Positions 45,831-55,252 are shown, counted from the stretch's first letter. The stretch: 64,000 nt of DNA from Mesorhizobium sp. DCY119 (GCF_003590645.1 NZ_CP031834.1:2852501-2916500); one strand, 5' to 3'. Made by a program: numbers and translations. The notes: generated by a model not told the origin, from the letters alone.

Positions 45831-46886
45831 TTAGTTCGGCCGCTTGAGCGAGTAGGTGCTGAAGAACTGCGCCATCAAAATCGACATCAGTACCGCGCCT
45901 TGCATGAGCACGATCATGGCTTCCGAGATCGAGTAGAAAACCTTCAGCACGTTTCCGGCGGTGAACACCGCGCCGAGCGCGAAAGAGACCACGACCACCC
46001 ACAACGGCTTCGCGCGGGCCAGATAGGCGATCACGATCGCGCTGAAGAGATAGCCGTTGCCGACGGACTGGTTGAGGCGGTGCTCCGTTCCCGCCACGAT
46101 CATCATGCCGGCAACGCCTGATAGGGCGCCGGATAGGAGCACGAGCCCCACGGCGGTGCGCAGCACCGGCAGGCCGGTGGCGAGCGCGGCCTTGGTGTTA
46201 AAGCCTACCGCATCCGCGTAGAAGCCGACCCGGCTGTGTTCCATGATGAACCAGACGCACAGTGCGATGCCGGCGACCAGAAAGATCCCGGTGTGCAACT
46301 GCCCCCAGCCCAGAACAGCAAACCAACTCGCCTCGGGAAAGGTGGCGGTCACCGGAAAGCTGTTGGCGGGGTCTCTCCAGACGCCGAACAGAAGATGCTG
46401 CACGAGCAGAAACGCGACGCTTCCCAGCAGCAGTGTCGAGATGACTTCGTTGACGCCCCACTTGAGCTTCAGGAAAAGCGAAATCGCTATCCAGGCGGCT
46501 CCGGCAAGCGCCGCCAGCACGAACATCGTTGGCAGCCTCAGCGCTTCAGGCCCGATCCCGTTTAGCGCGACCCAGGTCGACGCGATCGCACCGAGCCATA
46601 GCTGGCCCTCCACGCCGATGTTCCAGAACCGCACGCGCATGGCAACGGCGGAGGCGAGACCTACCAGCACCAACGGCAAAGCGGCCGTCGTCGTCTGGGA
46701 GAGACCGTCCGTGGTGAGAAACGTGGCAATCAGGAACTCATCGACAAGGGCGCTCGCCGGCACGCCAGCATGCACGAGCAGCAGCGCCGAAACCGTCAGT
46801 CCAACAAGCAGCCCGCCTGCATAACTGAGACTGGTCAAAAGGAAGCCGGGATTTTGCCTGCGAACAAGGAAAGCTGTATCAAGCAT
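45831..46886 (-). CDS. BMP-type ABC transporter permease 1 (importer 2)
   Basis: A 351-residue inner-membrane permease with about ten segments. AVAMRVRFWNIGVEGQLWLG near 80-99 is the NIGxEGQ motif, KLKWGVNEVISTLLLGSVA follows, and YLFSAIVIAYLARAKPLW is near the C-terminus. Overlaps the ATPase gene by 8 bp at its start and is 14 bp from the next permease. The sequence is clearly diverged from the importer 1 counterpart, so the systems are not a recent duplication. Confidence 0.92.
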   Translation of the reverse strand: MLDTAFLVRRQNPGFLLTSLSYAGGLLVGLTVSALLLVHAGVPASALVDEFLIATFLTTDGLSQTTTAALPLVLVGLASAVAMRVRFWNIGVEGQLWLGAIASTWVALNGIGPEALRLPTMFVLAALAGAAWIAISLFLKLKWGVNEVISTLLLGSVAFLLVQHLLFGVWRDPANSFPVTATFPEASWFAVLGWGQLHTGIFLVAGIALCVWFIMEHSRVGFYADAVGFNTKAALATGLPVLRTAVGLVLLSGALSGVAGMMIVAGTEHRLNQSVGNGYLFSAIVIAYLARAKPLWVVVVSFALGAVFTAGNVLKVFYSISEAMIVLMQGAVLMSILMAQFFSTYSLKRPN

Positions 46887-48432
46887 GGCCTGCTAAAAGG
46901 CCTCCGATCCATTCAGACGTGACATCGCCGACCTGACGGCAGCCGACGATCCTGCCCCTGTTCATGACGGCCACCCGGTGGGACAAGGACATGACCTCCT
47001 GGAGATCCTCGCTGATCAACAGGCAGGCCGCGCCGGCTTCCACAGCGTTGCGGATCGACGATCGAACGAACTCGGTCGCCTTCATGTCCAGCCCGCGGGA
47101 AGGGGAGTGCGCGATGAGAACCTTCAGGCCGTGACCCAGTTCCCGCGCCAGCAGCACTTTCTGCGCGTTTCCTCCCGAGAGCAAAGAGGCCGGTCGGTCT
47201 GGCGTCGCTCCGCGGATATCGAACGCGTCGATGGCCTCGGCCGCCTTCTCGCGCATCGCTCGGCGTCGCAGGAGAAACGGCCCACCGAAGCTGCCGCCCG
47301 GGACGGTTGTGAGCGCTAGGTTGTCGGCAATGGAAAGCTCCCGGATCAACCCGCTGTCAAAGCGGTCAGAGGGGATGACGCGCAGGCCGGCCTCACGGCG
47401 CTTGCCTGGCCGGGCGGCGGAAATGTCCTCGCCATCCAGCAGGATCGCGCCGGTATCGGTTCCTTCGAGCCCGAGAAGGCAGGCAACAAGTTCCTCCTGT
47501 CCGTTTCCGCCGACGCCGGCAATGCCAAGGATTTCCCCGGCATGCAGCTCGAACCCGAGATCGTTCAGGTTCTGCCTGTGAGCGATCGCCCGTGCAGAAA
47601 GCCCTTCCACGCGCAAACACGCATCGCCCGGCCGGGATGACGGCCTGCCGGAAACCGTCAAGGTATCGCCGACCATCAACCGCGCTACCTCGGCTTCGGT
47701 GACGTCCGCGACACGCGCTCCGTCAAGCACCGTCTCGCCGTGCCGCATGATCGTGACCCGGTCGCAGAAGGCGGCAACCTCGCGGAATTTGTGCGTGATC
47801 AAAACCACGGCGTGACCTTGCCGCGACAACCGTTGGGCAAAGGAGAGGAGCGTTCGCGCTTCCTCGTCGGTCAGCACCGCCGTCGGCTCGTCCATGACCA
47901 GAATTCGTGCGCCCAGAAGCATGACCTTTACGATCTCGGCACGCTGGCGCTCGGCGATCGAAAGGTCTGCCACCAGCCTATGCGGATCAACGGGCAGGCC
48001 GATTTCGCGCGACTTGGCGGCAACGATCGCCGCCGCATCGGCCAGCGTTTTCACGGCAGCCTTGCGGCCGAGGCCGAGGAGCACGTTCTCGGCAACGGTA
48101 AAACTCTCGACCAGCCGGAAATGCTGATGGACCATGCCGAGACCGGCGGCAGCGGCCTCCAGCGGACTGCGCAAGCTGATTGCCTCACCGTCGATCGACT
48201 GATCGCCACCGTCAGCCACATAGACGCCGGCGGCCACGTTCATCAAAGTGGACTTGCCTGCGCCGTTCTCACCGACGATGGCATGCACTTCCCCCCATTC
48301 GAGGCAGAAGGATGCATCACGAAGTGCTGCCTTGCCGTCAAACGACTTGCCGATGCCGCGCATTCGCAGAGCCGCCGGTGCACCCGGCGGTCGTTGCGTA
48401 TGGTCGCCTGCTTGCTGCAAAGCTGTCGTCAT
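46879..48432 (-). CDS. BMP-type ABC transporter ATPase (importer 2)
   Basis: A 517-residue double ATPase. The first half has Walker A VGENGAGKSTLMNVAAG, signature LSIAERQRAEIVKVML and Walker B ILVMDEPTAVL. The second half has GVGGNGQEELVACLLG in place of Walker A and LLSGGNAQKVLLARELG. As in family members, the second site is degenerate. ATG 48432 shares a base with the binding-protein stop (TAATG), so the genes are translationally coupled. Confidence 0.9.
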   Translation of the reverse strand: MTTALQQAGDHTQRPPGAPAALRMRGIGKSFDGKAALRDASFCLEWGEVHAIVGENGAGKSTLMNVAAGVYVADGGDQSIDGEAISLRSPLEAAAAGLGMVHQHFRLVESFTVAENVLLGLGRKAAVKTLADAAAIVAAKSREIGLPVDPHRLVADLSIAERQRAEIVKVMLLGARILVMDEPTAVLTDEEARTLLSFAQRLSRQGHAVVLITHKFREVAAFCDRVTIMRHGETVLDGARVADVTEAEVARLMVGDTLTVSGRPSSRPGDACLRVEGLSARAIAHRQNLNDLGFELHAGEILGIAGVGGNGQEELVACLLGLEGTDTGAILLDGEDISAARPGKRREAGLRVIPSDRFDSGLIRELSIADNLALTTVPGGSFGGPFLLRRRAMREKAAEAIDAFDIRGATPDRPASLLSGGNAQKVLLARELGHGLKVLIAHSPSRGLDMKATEFVRSSIRNAVEAGAACLLISEDLQEVMSLSHRVAVMNRGRIVGCRQVGDVTSEWIGGLLAGHA

Positions 48433-49547
48433 TACTTTGCCGGCATGGTTCCGATGACACCTTCGACGAAATAGTCCATCGACCAGAGTGCTGCATCGTC
48501 AACCTTCCCGCCGGCGTCGACGACGGCGGTGCCGTCCTGCTTTTTCAGGGGACCCTGGAACGGATCGAGCTTGCCGGCGATGATCTCCTGCTTTGCAGCC
48601 TCGATCTTTGCCTTGGTCTCCTCGGAAACCGTGGGGCCAAAAGGTGCAAGCTCGACCACGCCGGTTTCGAGGCCTTCGAAGGCACCGAATTCCTCAGGCT
48701 TCCAGCTGCCATCGATGATTTCCTTGATCGTCGGCACCAGATATTTTTCCCAGCGGAAGACGACCGAGGTCTGGATCGTCTTGGGCGCGGCATGCGCCAT
48801 GTCGAGCTGGAAGCCTATCGACGGCACGCCGGCCTTTTCGGCGGCATCGAGTGCGGAGGTCGCGCTCAGATTGGTGGCGAGCACGTCGGCCTTCTGGTCG
48901 AGGATCGCCTGGGCGATCTGCCCTTCCTTCACCGGATCCCACCAGGAGTTGGCGAAGACGGCGACCGTTTCGATCGCAGGATCGACGGAACGGGCGCCGA
49001 GCGCGAAACTGTTGATATCCCAGTTCACCACGCCGACGGGAAAGCCGGCGAGGATGCCGATCTTCTTCGTTTTCGTAGCCTGACCTGCCGCGATGCCTGC
49101 AAGGTACCAGCCCTGGTAGGTGCGGGCATAGAAGCTTTCCATGTTGGGCCCGTTCTCCGTGCCCGAGGCGCTGAGAAACGCCACGTTCGGATAGGCCTTG
49201 GCCGCTTCGGCCATCGGGGCGCTATAGCCATAGGTGGTACCGATAATGATGTTGAAGCCGCGCTTGACATAGAGGTCGATCGCTGCACGCAGCTTCGTGG
49301 CTTCTTCCGGAATGTTTTCCGTCACCGCGACGGGCACCTTTAGCTGTTCCTCCACGGCCTTGCGGCCGGCCTCGAGGGCCTCGTTCCAGCCGCCGTCTTG
49401 CGCCGAACTTGCGTAAATGAACGCGACCTTGGGCGAGCCTTCCAGAGTAAAGGCATAGGCGCCCGAGGCGGCGCAGGAAGCAAGAACTGCGGCCGTCGCG
49501 GCGAACAGACGAGCTGAAGCGGACGGCTTCGTTTTGCGCTCTTTCAT
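48432..49547 (-). CDS. BMP family ABC transporter binding protein (importer 2)
   Basis: A 371-residue periplasmic binding protein of the BMP (Med/PnrA) family. The signal peptide spans about 1-32, after a charged start (KERKTKPSASARL). Characteristic stretches are KVAFIYASSAQDGGWNEALE, TENIPEEATKLRAAIDLY, IIIGTTYGYSAPM and YQGWYLAGIAAGQATK. GGGGAACC precedes ATG 49547. It is the first gene of its operon and is divergent from the LysR regulator, 222 bp away. The ligand is unknown; nucleoside or nucleobase is the family guess. Confidence 0.92.
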   Translation of the reverse strand: MKERKTKPSASARLFAATAAVLASCAASGAYAFTLEGSPKVAFIYASSAQDGGWNEALEAGRKAVEEQLKVPVAVTENIPEEATKLRAAIDLYVKRGFNIIIGTTYGYSAPMAEAAKAYPNVAFLSASGTENGPNMESFYARTYQGWYLAGIAAGQATKTKKIGILAGFPVGVVNWDINSFALGARSVDPAIETVAVFANSWWDPVKEGQIAQAILDQKADVLATNLSATSALDAAEKAGVPSIGFQLDMAHAAPKTIQTSVVFRWEKYLVPTIKEIIDGSWKPEEFGAFEGLETGVVELAPFGPTVSEETKAKIEAAKQEIIAGKLDPFQGPLKKQDGTAVVDAGGKVDDAALWSMDYFVEGVIGTMPAK

Positions 49548-49769
49548 TTCGTGGTTCCCCTTTGTTTTTATTTGATTTTCTCAGCCGAAAGCATGCCGCG
49601 TCCGCGCGGCTTCCCTGCACGGTGACGGTTGCCGCCGGAGCGTCTTTTTTGATTTGGCAAAAGCGAATTGGCTCTTGTGCAGCGCATAACAGCCGATTAC
49701 GTTCGTTCATGCAACAAAAATAATCATGCCTGTTTTTTGGGCATTTTGTACATAAATGTGAACGATCAA
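49548..49769. promoter_or_regulatory. Divergent promoter region of importer 2 and LysR gene
   Basis: This holds the promoters of both divergent units. AT-rich stretches flank a GC hairpin, GCCGCG-TCCG-CGCGGC (49595-49610). Near the LysR gene there are two TCATGC copies about 20 bases apart (in GTTCATGCAAC and AATCATGCCTG), possible LysR contacts. No exact promoter is assigned. Confidence 0.4.
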
Positions 49770-50738
49770 ATGAACACCGATGCGCTGGCATCATTTGTCA
49801 AAATTGCGGAACTGCGGTCATTGTCCGCCGCGGCGAAGCTGTACGGTTTGCCGAAATCCACGCTCAGCCTCCGGCTCAAGCAGCTTGAAGACGATCTGAA
49901 AGTCGCTTTGTTCGAACGATCGGGCCGCGTGCTGTTGCTGACTGACGCAGGACAGACCCTGCTCGGGCATGCCCGGCAGATCCTGCAAGGCTGCGATGCG
50001 GCGCGTGCCGCCGTGACGGAACTGAGCGACGACGTGACCGGAACCTTGCGGATCGGCGCAACGGGCGAGTTCGGCACGGCCTATTACACGCAGATGCTGA
50101 TGGCGTTCAGAAAGCTCTATCCCAAGGTGGAGATCGAACTCACCTTCTTTTCGCCGCACGTTCTCTACGCGCCTGAGAGCCTCGACATGCTCGACGCCGT
50201 GATTTCATGGGACGAGGGCATCGAAGGTGGCGAAACGCTCTCGACCGCGAAGTTCGCACTCTTCGCCAGCAAGAGCTATGTCGAGCGCGCCGGGATGCCG
50301 CGAAAACCTGCCGATCTGGTGGACCACCAGGGCATCGTCTATCGCACCTCTGCGGGCCTGCAGCACTGGCGGCTGCAGAAGGGGACCGCGCAGGAAAGCA
50401 TCCTGCCGCGCAGCAACCTGATCGCCAACGACTACTGGACGATCAAGTATTTTGCCGTCGCGGGCGAGGGGATCGCCTATCTGCCGCACTTCTTCACCAC
50501 GATCGAGTGTGAACGCGGCCACCTCATTCCGCTGCTCGATACGTGGGAATCTGCGGAAAAGCGCGTCAGCATCCGCATATCGCGCCCGCACGCTCCGTCG
50601 CGCAAGATGGCCGCCTTCATGGATGTCTGTGGCCGCTACTTCTCGCCCGGCTTCGTTTTCACGGGGCCGCGCTACTACGTCGAGACAATCTTCGATGCAA
50701 ACATCCAAAAAAGGGAACAGAAAAATGAAGGTACTTGA
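49770..50738 (+). CDS. LysR family transcriptional regulator
   Basis: A 322-residue regulator. The N-terminal helix-turn-helix covers about residues 3-60, with ASFVKIAELRSLSAAAKLYG and STLSLRLKQLEDDLKVALFE and RSGRVLLLTDAG. The effector domain follows from about residue 88 (GTLRIGATGEFGTAYYTQML). ATG 49770 is chosen since TDALASFVKIAELRS is the normal family opening; the frame extends to 49668 without support. It is divergent from importer 2 and its 3' end overlaps the oxygenase gene by 14 bp, so it likely controls both. Confidence 0.9.
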   Translation: MNTDALASFVKIAELRSLSAAAKLYGLPKSTLSLRLKQLEDDLKVALFERSGRVLLLTDAGQTLLGHARQILQGCDAARAAVTELSDDVTGTLRIGATGEFGTAYYTQMLMAFRKLYPKVEIELTFFSPHVLYAPESLDMLDAVISWDEGIEGGETLSTAKFALFASKSYVERAGMPRKPADLVDHQGIVYRTSAGLQHWRLQKGTAQESILPRSNLIANDYWTIKYFAVAGEGIAYLPHFFTTIECERGHLIPLLDTWESAEKRVSIRISRPHAPSRKMAAFMDVCGRYFSPGFVFTGPRYYVETIFDANIQKREQKNEGT

Positions 50739-51786
50739 AACCGGCAACGGCGCGCGTGCAATGAAGGGGGGAGGGCTCGACCCGCAGCGTGTCAGCTTCG
50801 ACAAGATCCCGATCATCGACCTCGAACCCATGTTCACGGGCGACGAGTCCGCCCGGCAAAAGCTCGCGCAGGAACTGCGCAAGGCCTGCACGGAAGTCGG
50901 CTTCCTCTATATCAAGAACCATCACGTCCCAAAGGACGTCATAGACGCCACGTTTGGGGTGGCGGAGACGTATTTCGCCGAATCCGACGACGTGAAGATG
51001 GAGAACCACGTTTCCAAGTCGAAGAACAATCGCGGTTATGCGGCGCTGCTTGAGGAGAATACGGACCCGACCGCGCGCGGCGACCTGCACGAATCCTATG
51101 ATATTGCGCTCGACGTTCCAGCCGACGATCCGGACGTGAAGGCCGGCAAAGTGCTTTACGGTCCCAACCAGTGGCCGGCGGGCAAGCCGGAGTTCCGAAA
51201 GGCACTGGAAACCTACCATGCCGAGATGCTGACGCTGAGCGGCCGTCTGCTCCATGCCTTTGCTCTGGCTCTTGATTTGGAGGAGACATATTTCGACCAG
51301 CTGGTGGGCAAACCGCTCGCGACTTTGCGGGTGCTGCACTATCCGCCGCAGTTTGGCGAGATCGATGACCGCCAGATCGGCATCGGGGCACATTCGGACT
51401 ACGAGTGCTTCACGATCCTGGCCCAGAAGGAAGGTATTTCAGCCTTGCAGGTATTGAATGCGTCCGGCGAATGGATTGCGGCCGATCCGATTCCCGGCTG
51501 CTTCGTGGTCAACGTGGGGGATCAGATGGCCCGCTGGACCAATGACCTTTTCGCCTCGACCGTCCACCGCGCGGTCAACCGCTCCGGAAAGGAACGCTAT
51601 TCGATCCCGTTCTTCTTCGGTCCGAACTACGATGCCCTTATTGAGGTGCTTCCCAGCTGCATCGACGAGGACCATCCCGCGAAGTACCCGCCGATTACGT
51701 CGGGCGAGTACGTCAACGGCCGTTTCATGGCGACATTTGCGCACTATGCCGCGCAAAACGAGGCCAACGCCGATACTGCCGTCTAA
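50725..51786 (+). CDS. 2-oxoglutarate/Fe(II)-dependent oxygenase, isopenicillin N synthase family
   Basis: A 353-residue non-haem iron oxygenase. The N-terminal DIOX_N domain has KIPIIDLEPMF near 27-37 and LRKACTEVGFLYIKNHHVP. The iron facial triad is H223, D225 (GIGAHSDYECFTIL) and H281 (STVHRAVN), with the 2-oxoglutarate-binding R291 and S293 in ERYSIPFFFGPN. The ATG at 50725 has AAGGGAAC upstream and overlaps the LysR gene end. Placement beside importer 2 and its regulator suggests it oxidises the imported compound, perhaps a purine- or pyrimidine-like one. The reaction is not known. Confidence 0.88.
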   Translation: MKVLETGNGARAMKGGGLDPQRVSFDKIPIIDLEPMFTGDESARQKLAQELRKACTEVGFLYIKNHHVPKDVIDATFGVAETYFAESDDVKMENHVSKSKNNRGYAALLEENTDPTARGDLHESYDIALDVPADDPDVKAGKVLYGPNQWPAGKPEFRKALETYHAEMLTLSGRLLHAFALALDLEETYFDQLVGKPLATLRVLHYPPQFGEIDDRQIGIGAHSDYECFTILAQKEGISALQVLNASGEWIAADPIPGCFVVNVGDQMARWTNDLFASTVHRAVNRSGKERYSIPFFFGPNYDALIEVLPSCIDEDHPAKYPPITSGEYVNGRFMATFAHYAAQNEANADTAV

Positions 51787-51802
51787 AACTAATACTGCTG
51801 GT

Positions 51803-51830
51803 ATGCGCGGCCATTCCTATGGCCGCGCAT
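51803..51830. terminator. Perfect 12-bp stem-loop between the convergent oxygenase and purC genes
   Basis: ATGCGCGGCCAT and ATGGCCGCGCAT pair exactly around TCCT. It lies 17 bases after the oxygenase stop and 13 bases from the purC stop. No strong U-tract is present on either side, but the position between two converging genes fits a bidirectional terminator. Confidence 0.7.
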
Positions 51831-51842
51831 CGAAATCTACCC

Positions 51843-52784
51843 TTAAAAATAGCGCTCAAGGTTCGCGCGGATGCGATCCAGCACGGTGTGCCCGGAAACG
51901 TCCGGAACGAATTTATTGCCTGTGATCGCCTCATAGGCCTGCGTGTAGACCGCCGAGGCTTGCTGAACTATCTCGTCGGGAATCTTCGGGATCGGCTCCT
52001 TGTAAGGATCGCACCGCGCCGAGACCCACGACCTGATGAAATCCTTGTCGAAGCTCTCCGGCCGGCTGCCGCTTGCCAGGGCCTGTTCGTAGCTCGCCGC
52101 GATCCAGTAGCGGCTGCTGTCGGGCGTGTGGATTTCATCGGCCAGGATTATGTTGCCGTTCTTGTCGGAGCCGAATTCATATTTGGTGTCGGCAAGAATG
52201 AGGCCGCGTTCGGCGGCGCGCGCCTGGCCCCGGGCGAACAGCTGCAAGGCATAGTTCGACACGGTATCCCACTGCGCTTGCGTGAGAAGACCCTGCTCGA
52301 TGATTTCGGCCTCGGACAGGGGCTCATCATGACCGCCGTCGAAAGCCTTGCTCGTCGGCGTGACAATCGCTTCCGGCAGCTTCTCGTTGTCGCGCAACCC
52401 GTCCGGCAGGGTGATCCCATACATATCCCGTTCGCCCTTCCTGTATTTGGTCAGGATCGAGGTGCTGGTGGTTCCCGCCAGATAGCCGCGCACGACGATC
52501 TCGACCGGCAGTATGTCGAGCCGTGTTCCGACCACAACGTTTGGGTCGGGGTATTCGAGGACATGGTTCGGGCAAATATCAGCAGTTTCCTCGAACCAGT
52601 ATCGAGCCGTCTGCGTCAGGATTTCTCCCTTGAACGGGATCGAGGTCAGAATGGTGTCGAAGGCGCTGAGACGGTCCGTGGCGATGATGATGCGTCGCCC
52701 GTCTGGCAAGTCGTAGTTTTCGCGGACTTTACCCTGATAGCGGCCCGGCAATTCGGGGATGAAAGCATCGGACAGGACGCGCAT
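51843..52784 (-). CDS. purC: SAICAR synthase PurC, long form
   Basis: PurC joins CAIR and aspartate in purine synthesis, using ATP. The 313-residue protein is the long type, like the fungal and some bacterial forms, not the usual 235-255 residue one. Motifs are [42 protein letters not shown] and [16 protein letters not shown] with [17 protein letters not shown] 52784 is preferred; the frame runs to 52826 without support. It stands alone, not in a pur operon, so the genome may carry a second, short PurC elsewhere. Confidence 0.93.
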   Translation of the reverse strand: MRVLSDAFIPELPGRYQGKVRENYDLPDGRRIIIATDRLSAFDTILTSIPFKGEILTQTARYWFEETADICPNHVLEYPDPNVVVGTRLDILPVEIVVRGYLAGTTSTSILTKYRKGERDMYGITLPDGLRDNEKLPEAIVTPTSKAFDGGHDEPLSEAEIIEQGLLTQAQWDTVSNYALQLFARGQARAAERGLILADTKYEFGSDKNGNIILADEIHTPDSSRYWIAASYEQALASGSRPESFDKDFIRSWVSARCDPYKEPIPKIPDEIVQQASAVYTQAYEAITGNKFVPDVSGHTVLDRIRANLERYF

Positions 52785-53105
52785 GTGATTTTCTGCCTTC
52801 CGGAAAGCGGGGAACGCCCGTCGCATACACCTTCGGTCGTGATCATATCAATCGGGAAAAGCACCGCGATGAATTTGCGGGGAATGACCAGCCATCCACC
52901 ACCGGGCAATCTTGCCACGTTCATCCAGGTCGATATGGGAGTAGGTGCGTCTGATAACCCATTGAAATCATTTGCATGTCGCACTTGAAAATAGAATGTA
53001 CCCGGCAATATGCATAAGTCGCATAAGATAGATTATGGAACTGACCTATAGCTGAATAGCTCGTTTTCCGGCTTTCAGATGGTCTTAGCCCGACGTCTGG
53101 TCGTC
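52785..53105. other. Intergenic region upstream of purC
   Basis: 321 bases with no gene supported. A minus-strand frame here carries a hydrophobic run near 52840-52880 but no recognisable family. AT-rich sequence around 52980-53040, including GCATAAG twice (53012-53018, 53021-53027), is where the purC promoter would lie. No riboswitch was recognised. Confidence 0.5.
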
Positions 53106-53549
53106 TCAGATCTCAACGGAAATCGCGACCAACGCATCCCTCAGACGATCATTGAGTGGCTTCGGCCGGCGCGTTTGCCTGTCGACGTAGACATGGACGA
53201 AGAAGCCTTCGGCTGCGGCCAGATCATCGTCGTTGCGGAACAGTCCGACTTCGTAGCGCACGGACGACGAGCCGAGCTTTGCCACGCGAATGCCGGCAGT
53301 CACCATGTCGGGAAATGCAAGCTCTGAAAAATACCGGCAGCCGGTTTCGACCACCAGGCCGATCTGTTCGCCAGCATGAATGTCGAGCACGCCGACATCG
53401 ATCAACCAGCCATTCACAGCGGTGTCGAACAGCGAATAATGCACGACATTGTTCATGTGGCCGTAGATGTCATTGTCCATCCAGCGCGTGCCGATGATGC
53501 GGAACGCCTTGTATGAGTCTCGCGAAGATGGTGAGGCTCGTTCGCTCAT
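53106..53549 (-). CDS. Acyl-CoA thioesterase, 4-hydroxybenzoyl-CoA thioesterase type
   Basis: A 147-residue hot-dog fold thioesterase. The active-site segment is RWMDNDIYGHMNNVVHYSLFD near 22-42, with the Asp and the GHMNN turn typical of 4-hydroxybenzoyl-CoA-type enzymes. GCRYFSELAFPD and VRYEVGLFRND follow. It hydrolyses an acyl-CoA thioester in the cytoplasm; the acyl group is unknown. Starts at 53549 or 53561 are both possible; either places it at or just inside the end of the alcohol dehydrogenase gene. Confidence 0.87.
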   Translation of the reverse strand: MSERASPSSRDSYKAFRIIGTRWMDNDIYGHMNNVVHYSLFDTAVNGWLIDVGVLDIHAGEQIGLVVETGCRYFSELAFPDMVTAGIRVAKLGSSSVRYEVGLFRNDDDLAAAEGFFVHVYVDRQTRRPKPLNDRLRDALVAISVEI

Positions 53550-53554
53550 GCTGC

Positions 53555-54715
53555 TCACCATGCCGCCCGGTAGATCGTCAGCGCGTCGGTCTCGCTGACT
53601 TCGCGCGGATTGTTGACCAGAAGCCGCTGCTGCTTCATCGCGTCCGACGCCATCCTGGCAAGATGTTCTTCGCCAATGCCGACATCGCGCAGACGCGGCT
53701 GAAGCCCAAGTTTGTGCGAAAGCGCTGCCAGTTCCTCGATGAAGCCCATACAACGGGTCTGCGTGCTTTCCTCGCGTGCCAGATGAGGAAATGCCTCGGC
53801 AGCGATCTCGGCATAGAGATGGGCTGCCTCCGGCGCGTTGAAGCGCAGCACGTGCGGCAGCACCAAGGCGTTCGAAAGCCCGTGCGGAACGTGAAACGTG
53901 CCGCCGATCGGATAAGCCAGCGCATGAACGGCAGCCACCGGCGAGTTGGCGAATGCCTGTCCGGCAAGCATGGAGCCAAGCAGCATTGCGCCGCGGGCCT
54001 CGACATTCCCGCCGTCGAATACCGCTCTTTCGATATTGGCACCGAGCAGCTGAAGTGCCTGTTTCGCCAGCATTTTCGATAGCGGATTGTTGTTCGCGTT
54101 CTTCGATGCATAGGCCTCGATGGCGTGTACCATCGCATCGATGCCGGTTGCAGCCGTGATTGCCGGCGGCAGGCCGAGCGTCAGCTGCGCATCGAGCACG
54201 GCGATGTCAGGCAGGATGACCGGACTGGAAACGCCGCGCTTTTCTTCATCACCGACGGTGATGATGGAGACCGGCGTCACTTCCGAGCCGGTGCCGGCTG
54301 TGGTCGGTACCAGCACCAGCGGCAGCCTTGGACCCTTGGCATTGCCGACGCCCCAGGCATCGTCGATGTCTTCGCCGGAACCGATCAGCAGCGCGGCCAG
54401 CTTGGCGACGTCGAGCGAAGACCCGCCGCCGAAACCGACGACGCCGGTAGCACCAACTGAGCGTCCAGCGTCCACGGCCTTCATCACCGTCGCCAGCGAC
54501 GGATCGGCCTCGACCGCGTCAAAAATGGCGACTGACGTCCCCTCTCCCTGCAACGAAGCGATTGCCGGGTCGCACAGGCCGAGCTTGCGCAGGCCCGGAT
54601 CGGTCACGAACAGAACGGAGCCGCCCAACTTCCTGCCGGCGATCTTTCCCAAACGCGCGGCCGAGCCGGGTTCAAAGACAATGGAGGCCGTCGTGTTGAA
54701 AATAAAGGGAGACAT
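53555..54715 (-). CDS. Iron-containing alcohol dehydrogenase
   Basis: A 386-residue group III alcohol dehydrogenase. The nucleotide part has GVVGFGGGSSLDVAKLAALL and PTTAGTGSEVTPVSI. The metal-binding region has GIDAMVHAIEAYAS and AAVHALAYPIGGTFHVPHG, giving the Asp and His ligands. The N-terminal strand reads FNTTASIVFEPGSAARLG. ATG 54715 is used; the frame opens at 54742. Substrate unknown; paired with the thioesterase gene downstream. Confidence 0.9.
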   Translation of the reverse strand: MSPFIFNTTASIVFEPGSAARLGKIAGRKLGGSVLFVTDPGLRKLGLCDPAIASLQGEGTSVAIFDAVEADPSLATVMKAVDAGRSVGATGVVGFGGGSSLDVAKLAALLIGSGEDIDDAWGVGNAKGPRLPLVLVPTTAGTGSEVTPVSIITVGDEEKRGVSSPVILPDIAVLDAQLTLGLPPAITAATGIDAMVHAIEAYASKNANNNPLSKMLAKQALQLLGANIERAVFDGGNVEARGAMLLGSMLAGQAFANSPVAAVHALAYPIGGTFHVPHGLSNALVLPHVLRFNAPEAAHLYAEIAAEAFPHLAREESTQTRCMGFIEELAALSHKLGLQPRLRDVGIGEEHLARMASDAMKQQRLLVNNPREVSETDALTIYRAAW

Positions 54716-54761
54716 TACAATGACCTCGGCTGCATTTCTCACCCTTTACATGCCTGCTTTG

Positions 54762-55235
54762 CTAGCCCGCCGCAAGGTCGGCAGTGGTTGCGCGTGCAGC
54801 AGTCAGCAAGGCCTCTGGTTCGGCGGCGAAGACGGCATCATGCGCGCCGGCTGCTGCCCAGACCTGGCGGAAGGACAACAGTGATCTGTCGGCAAATGCC
54901 GGGATTGCCGCCTTGTGGCCGATCGGCGAAACGCCACCAATGGCAAAGCCGGTTTCGTCGCGAATGTAGCGTGGATCGGCGCGTTTGAGTGGCTCGGCGG
55001 CCAGTACAGCCGCCTTTGCAAGGTCAAGCTGGTTGGATCCGGAAAGCAGGAAGAGATAGAGCCGCCCGCTGTTCTCGCCCTGGAAAATCAGCGATTTGAC
55101 GATCTGCGCAACGCTGCAGCCGCATTGTTCGGCGGCTTCTTCCGCCGTGCGCGTGGACGCGCCCATGCGGCGGACTTCGATCTCGAGTCCGGCGGCAGCA
55201 GCTGCCTCAGTTACACGTTCGATGCTGCCGGCCAT
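54762..55235 (-). CDS. YbaK/EbsC family aminoacyl-tRNA deacylase
   Basis: A 157-residue protein of the YbaK/ProX/INS editing family that clears mischarged tRNA such as Cys-tRNA(Pro) or Ala-tRNA(Pro). The conserved Lys lies in AQIVKSLIFQ near 47. RDETGFAIGGVSPIGH near 92-107 is the GxxxGGVxPxGH motif. The rest fits the single-domain form. It has a 46-bp gap to the alcohol dehydrogenase gene and 17 bp to the MBL gene upstream. The precise tRNA target is not known. Confidence 0.9.
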   Translation of the reverse strand: MAGSIERVTEAAAAAGLEIEVRRMGASTRTAEEAAEQCGCSVAQIVKSLIFQGENSGRLYLFLLSGSNQLDLAKAAVLAAEPLKRADPRYIRDETGFAIGGVSPIGHKAAIPAFADRSLLSFRQVWAAAGAHDAVFAAEPEALLTAARATTADLAAG

Positions 55236-55252
55236 GTCAGGTTTCTCTGCCT

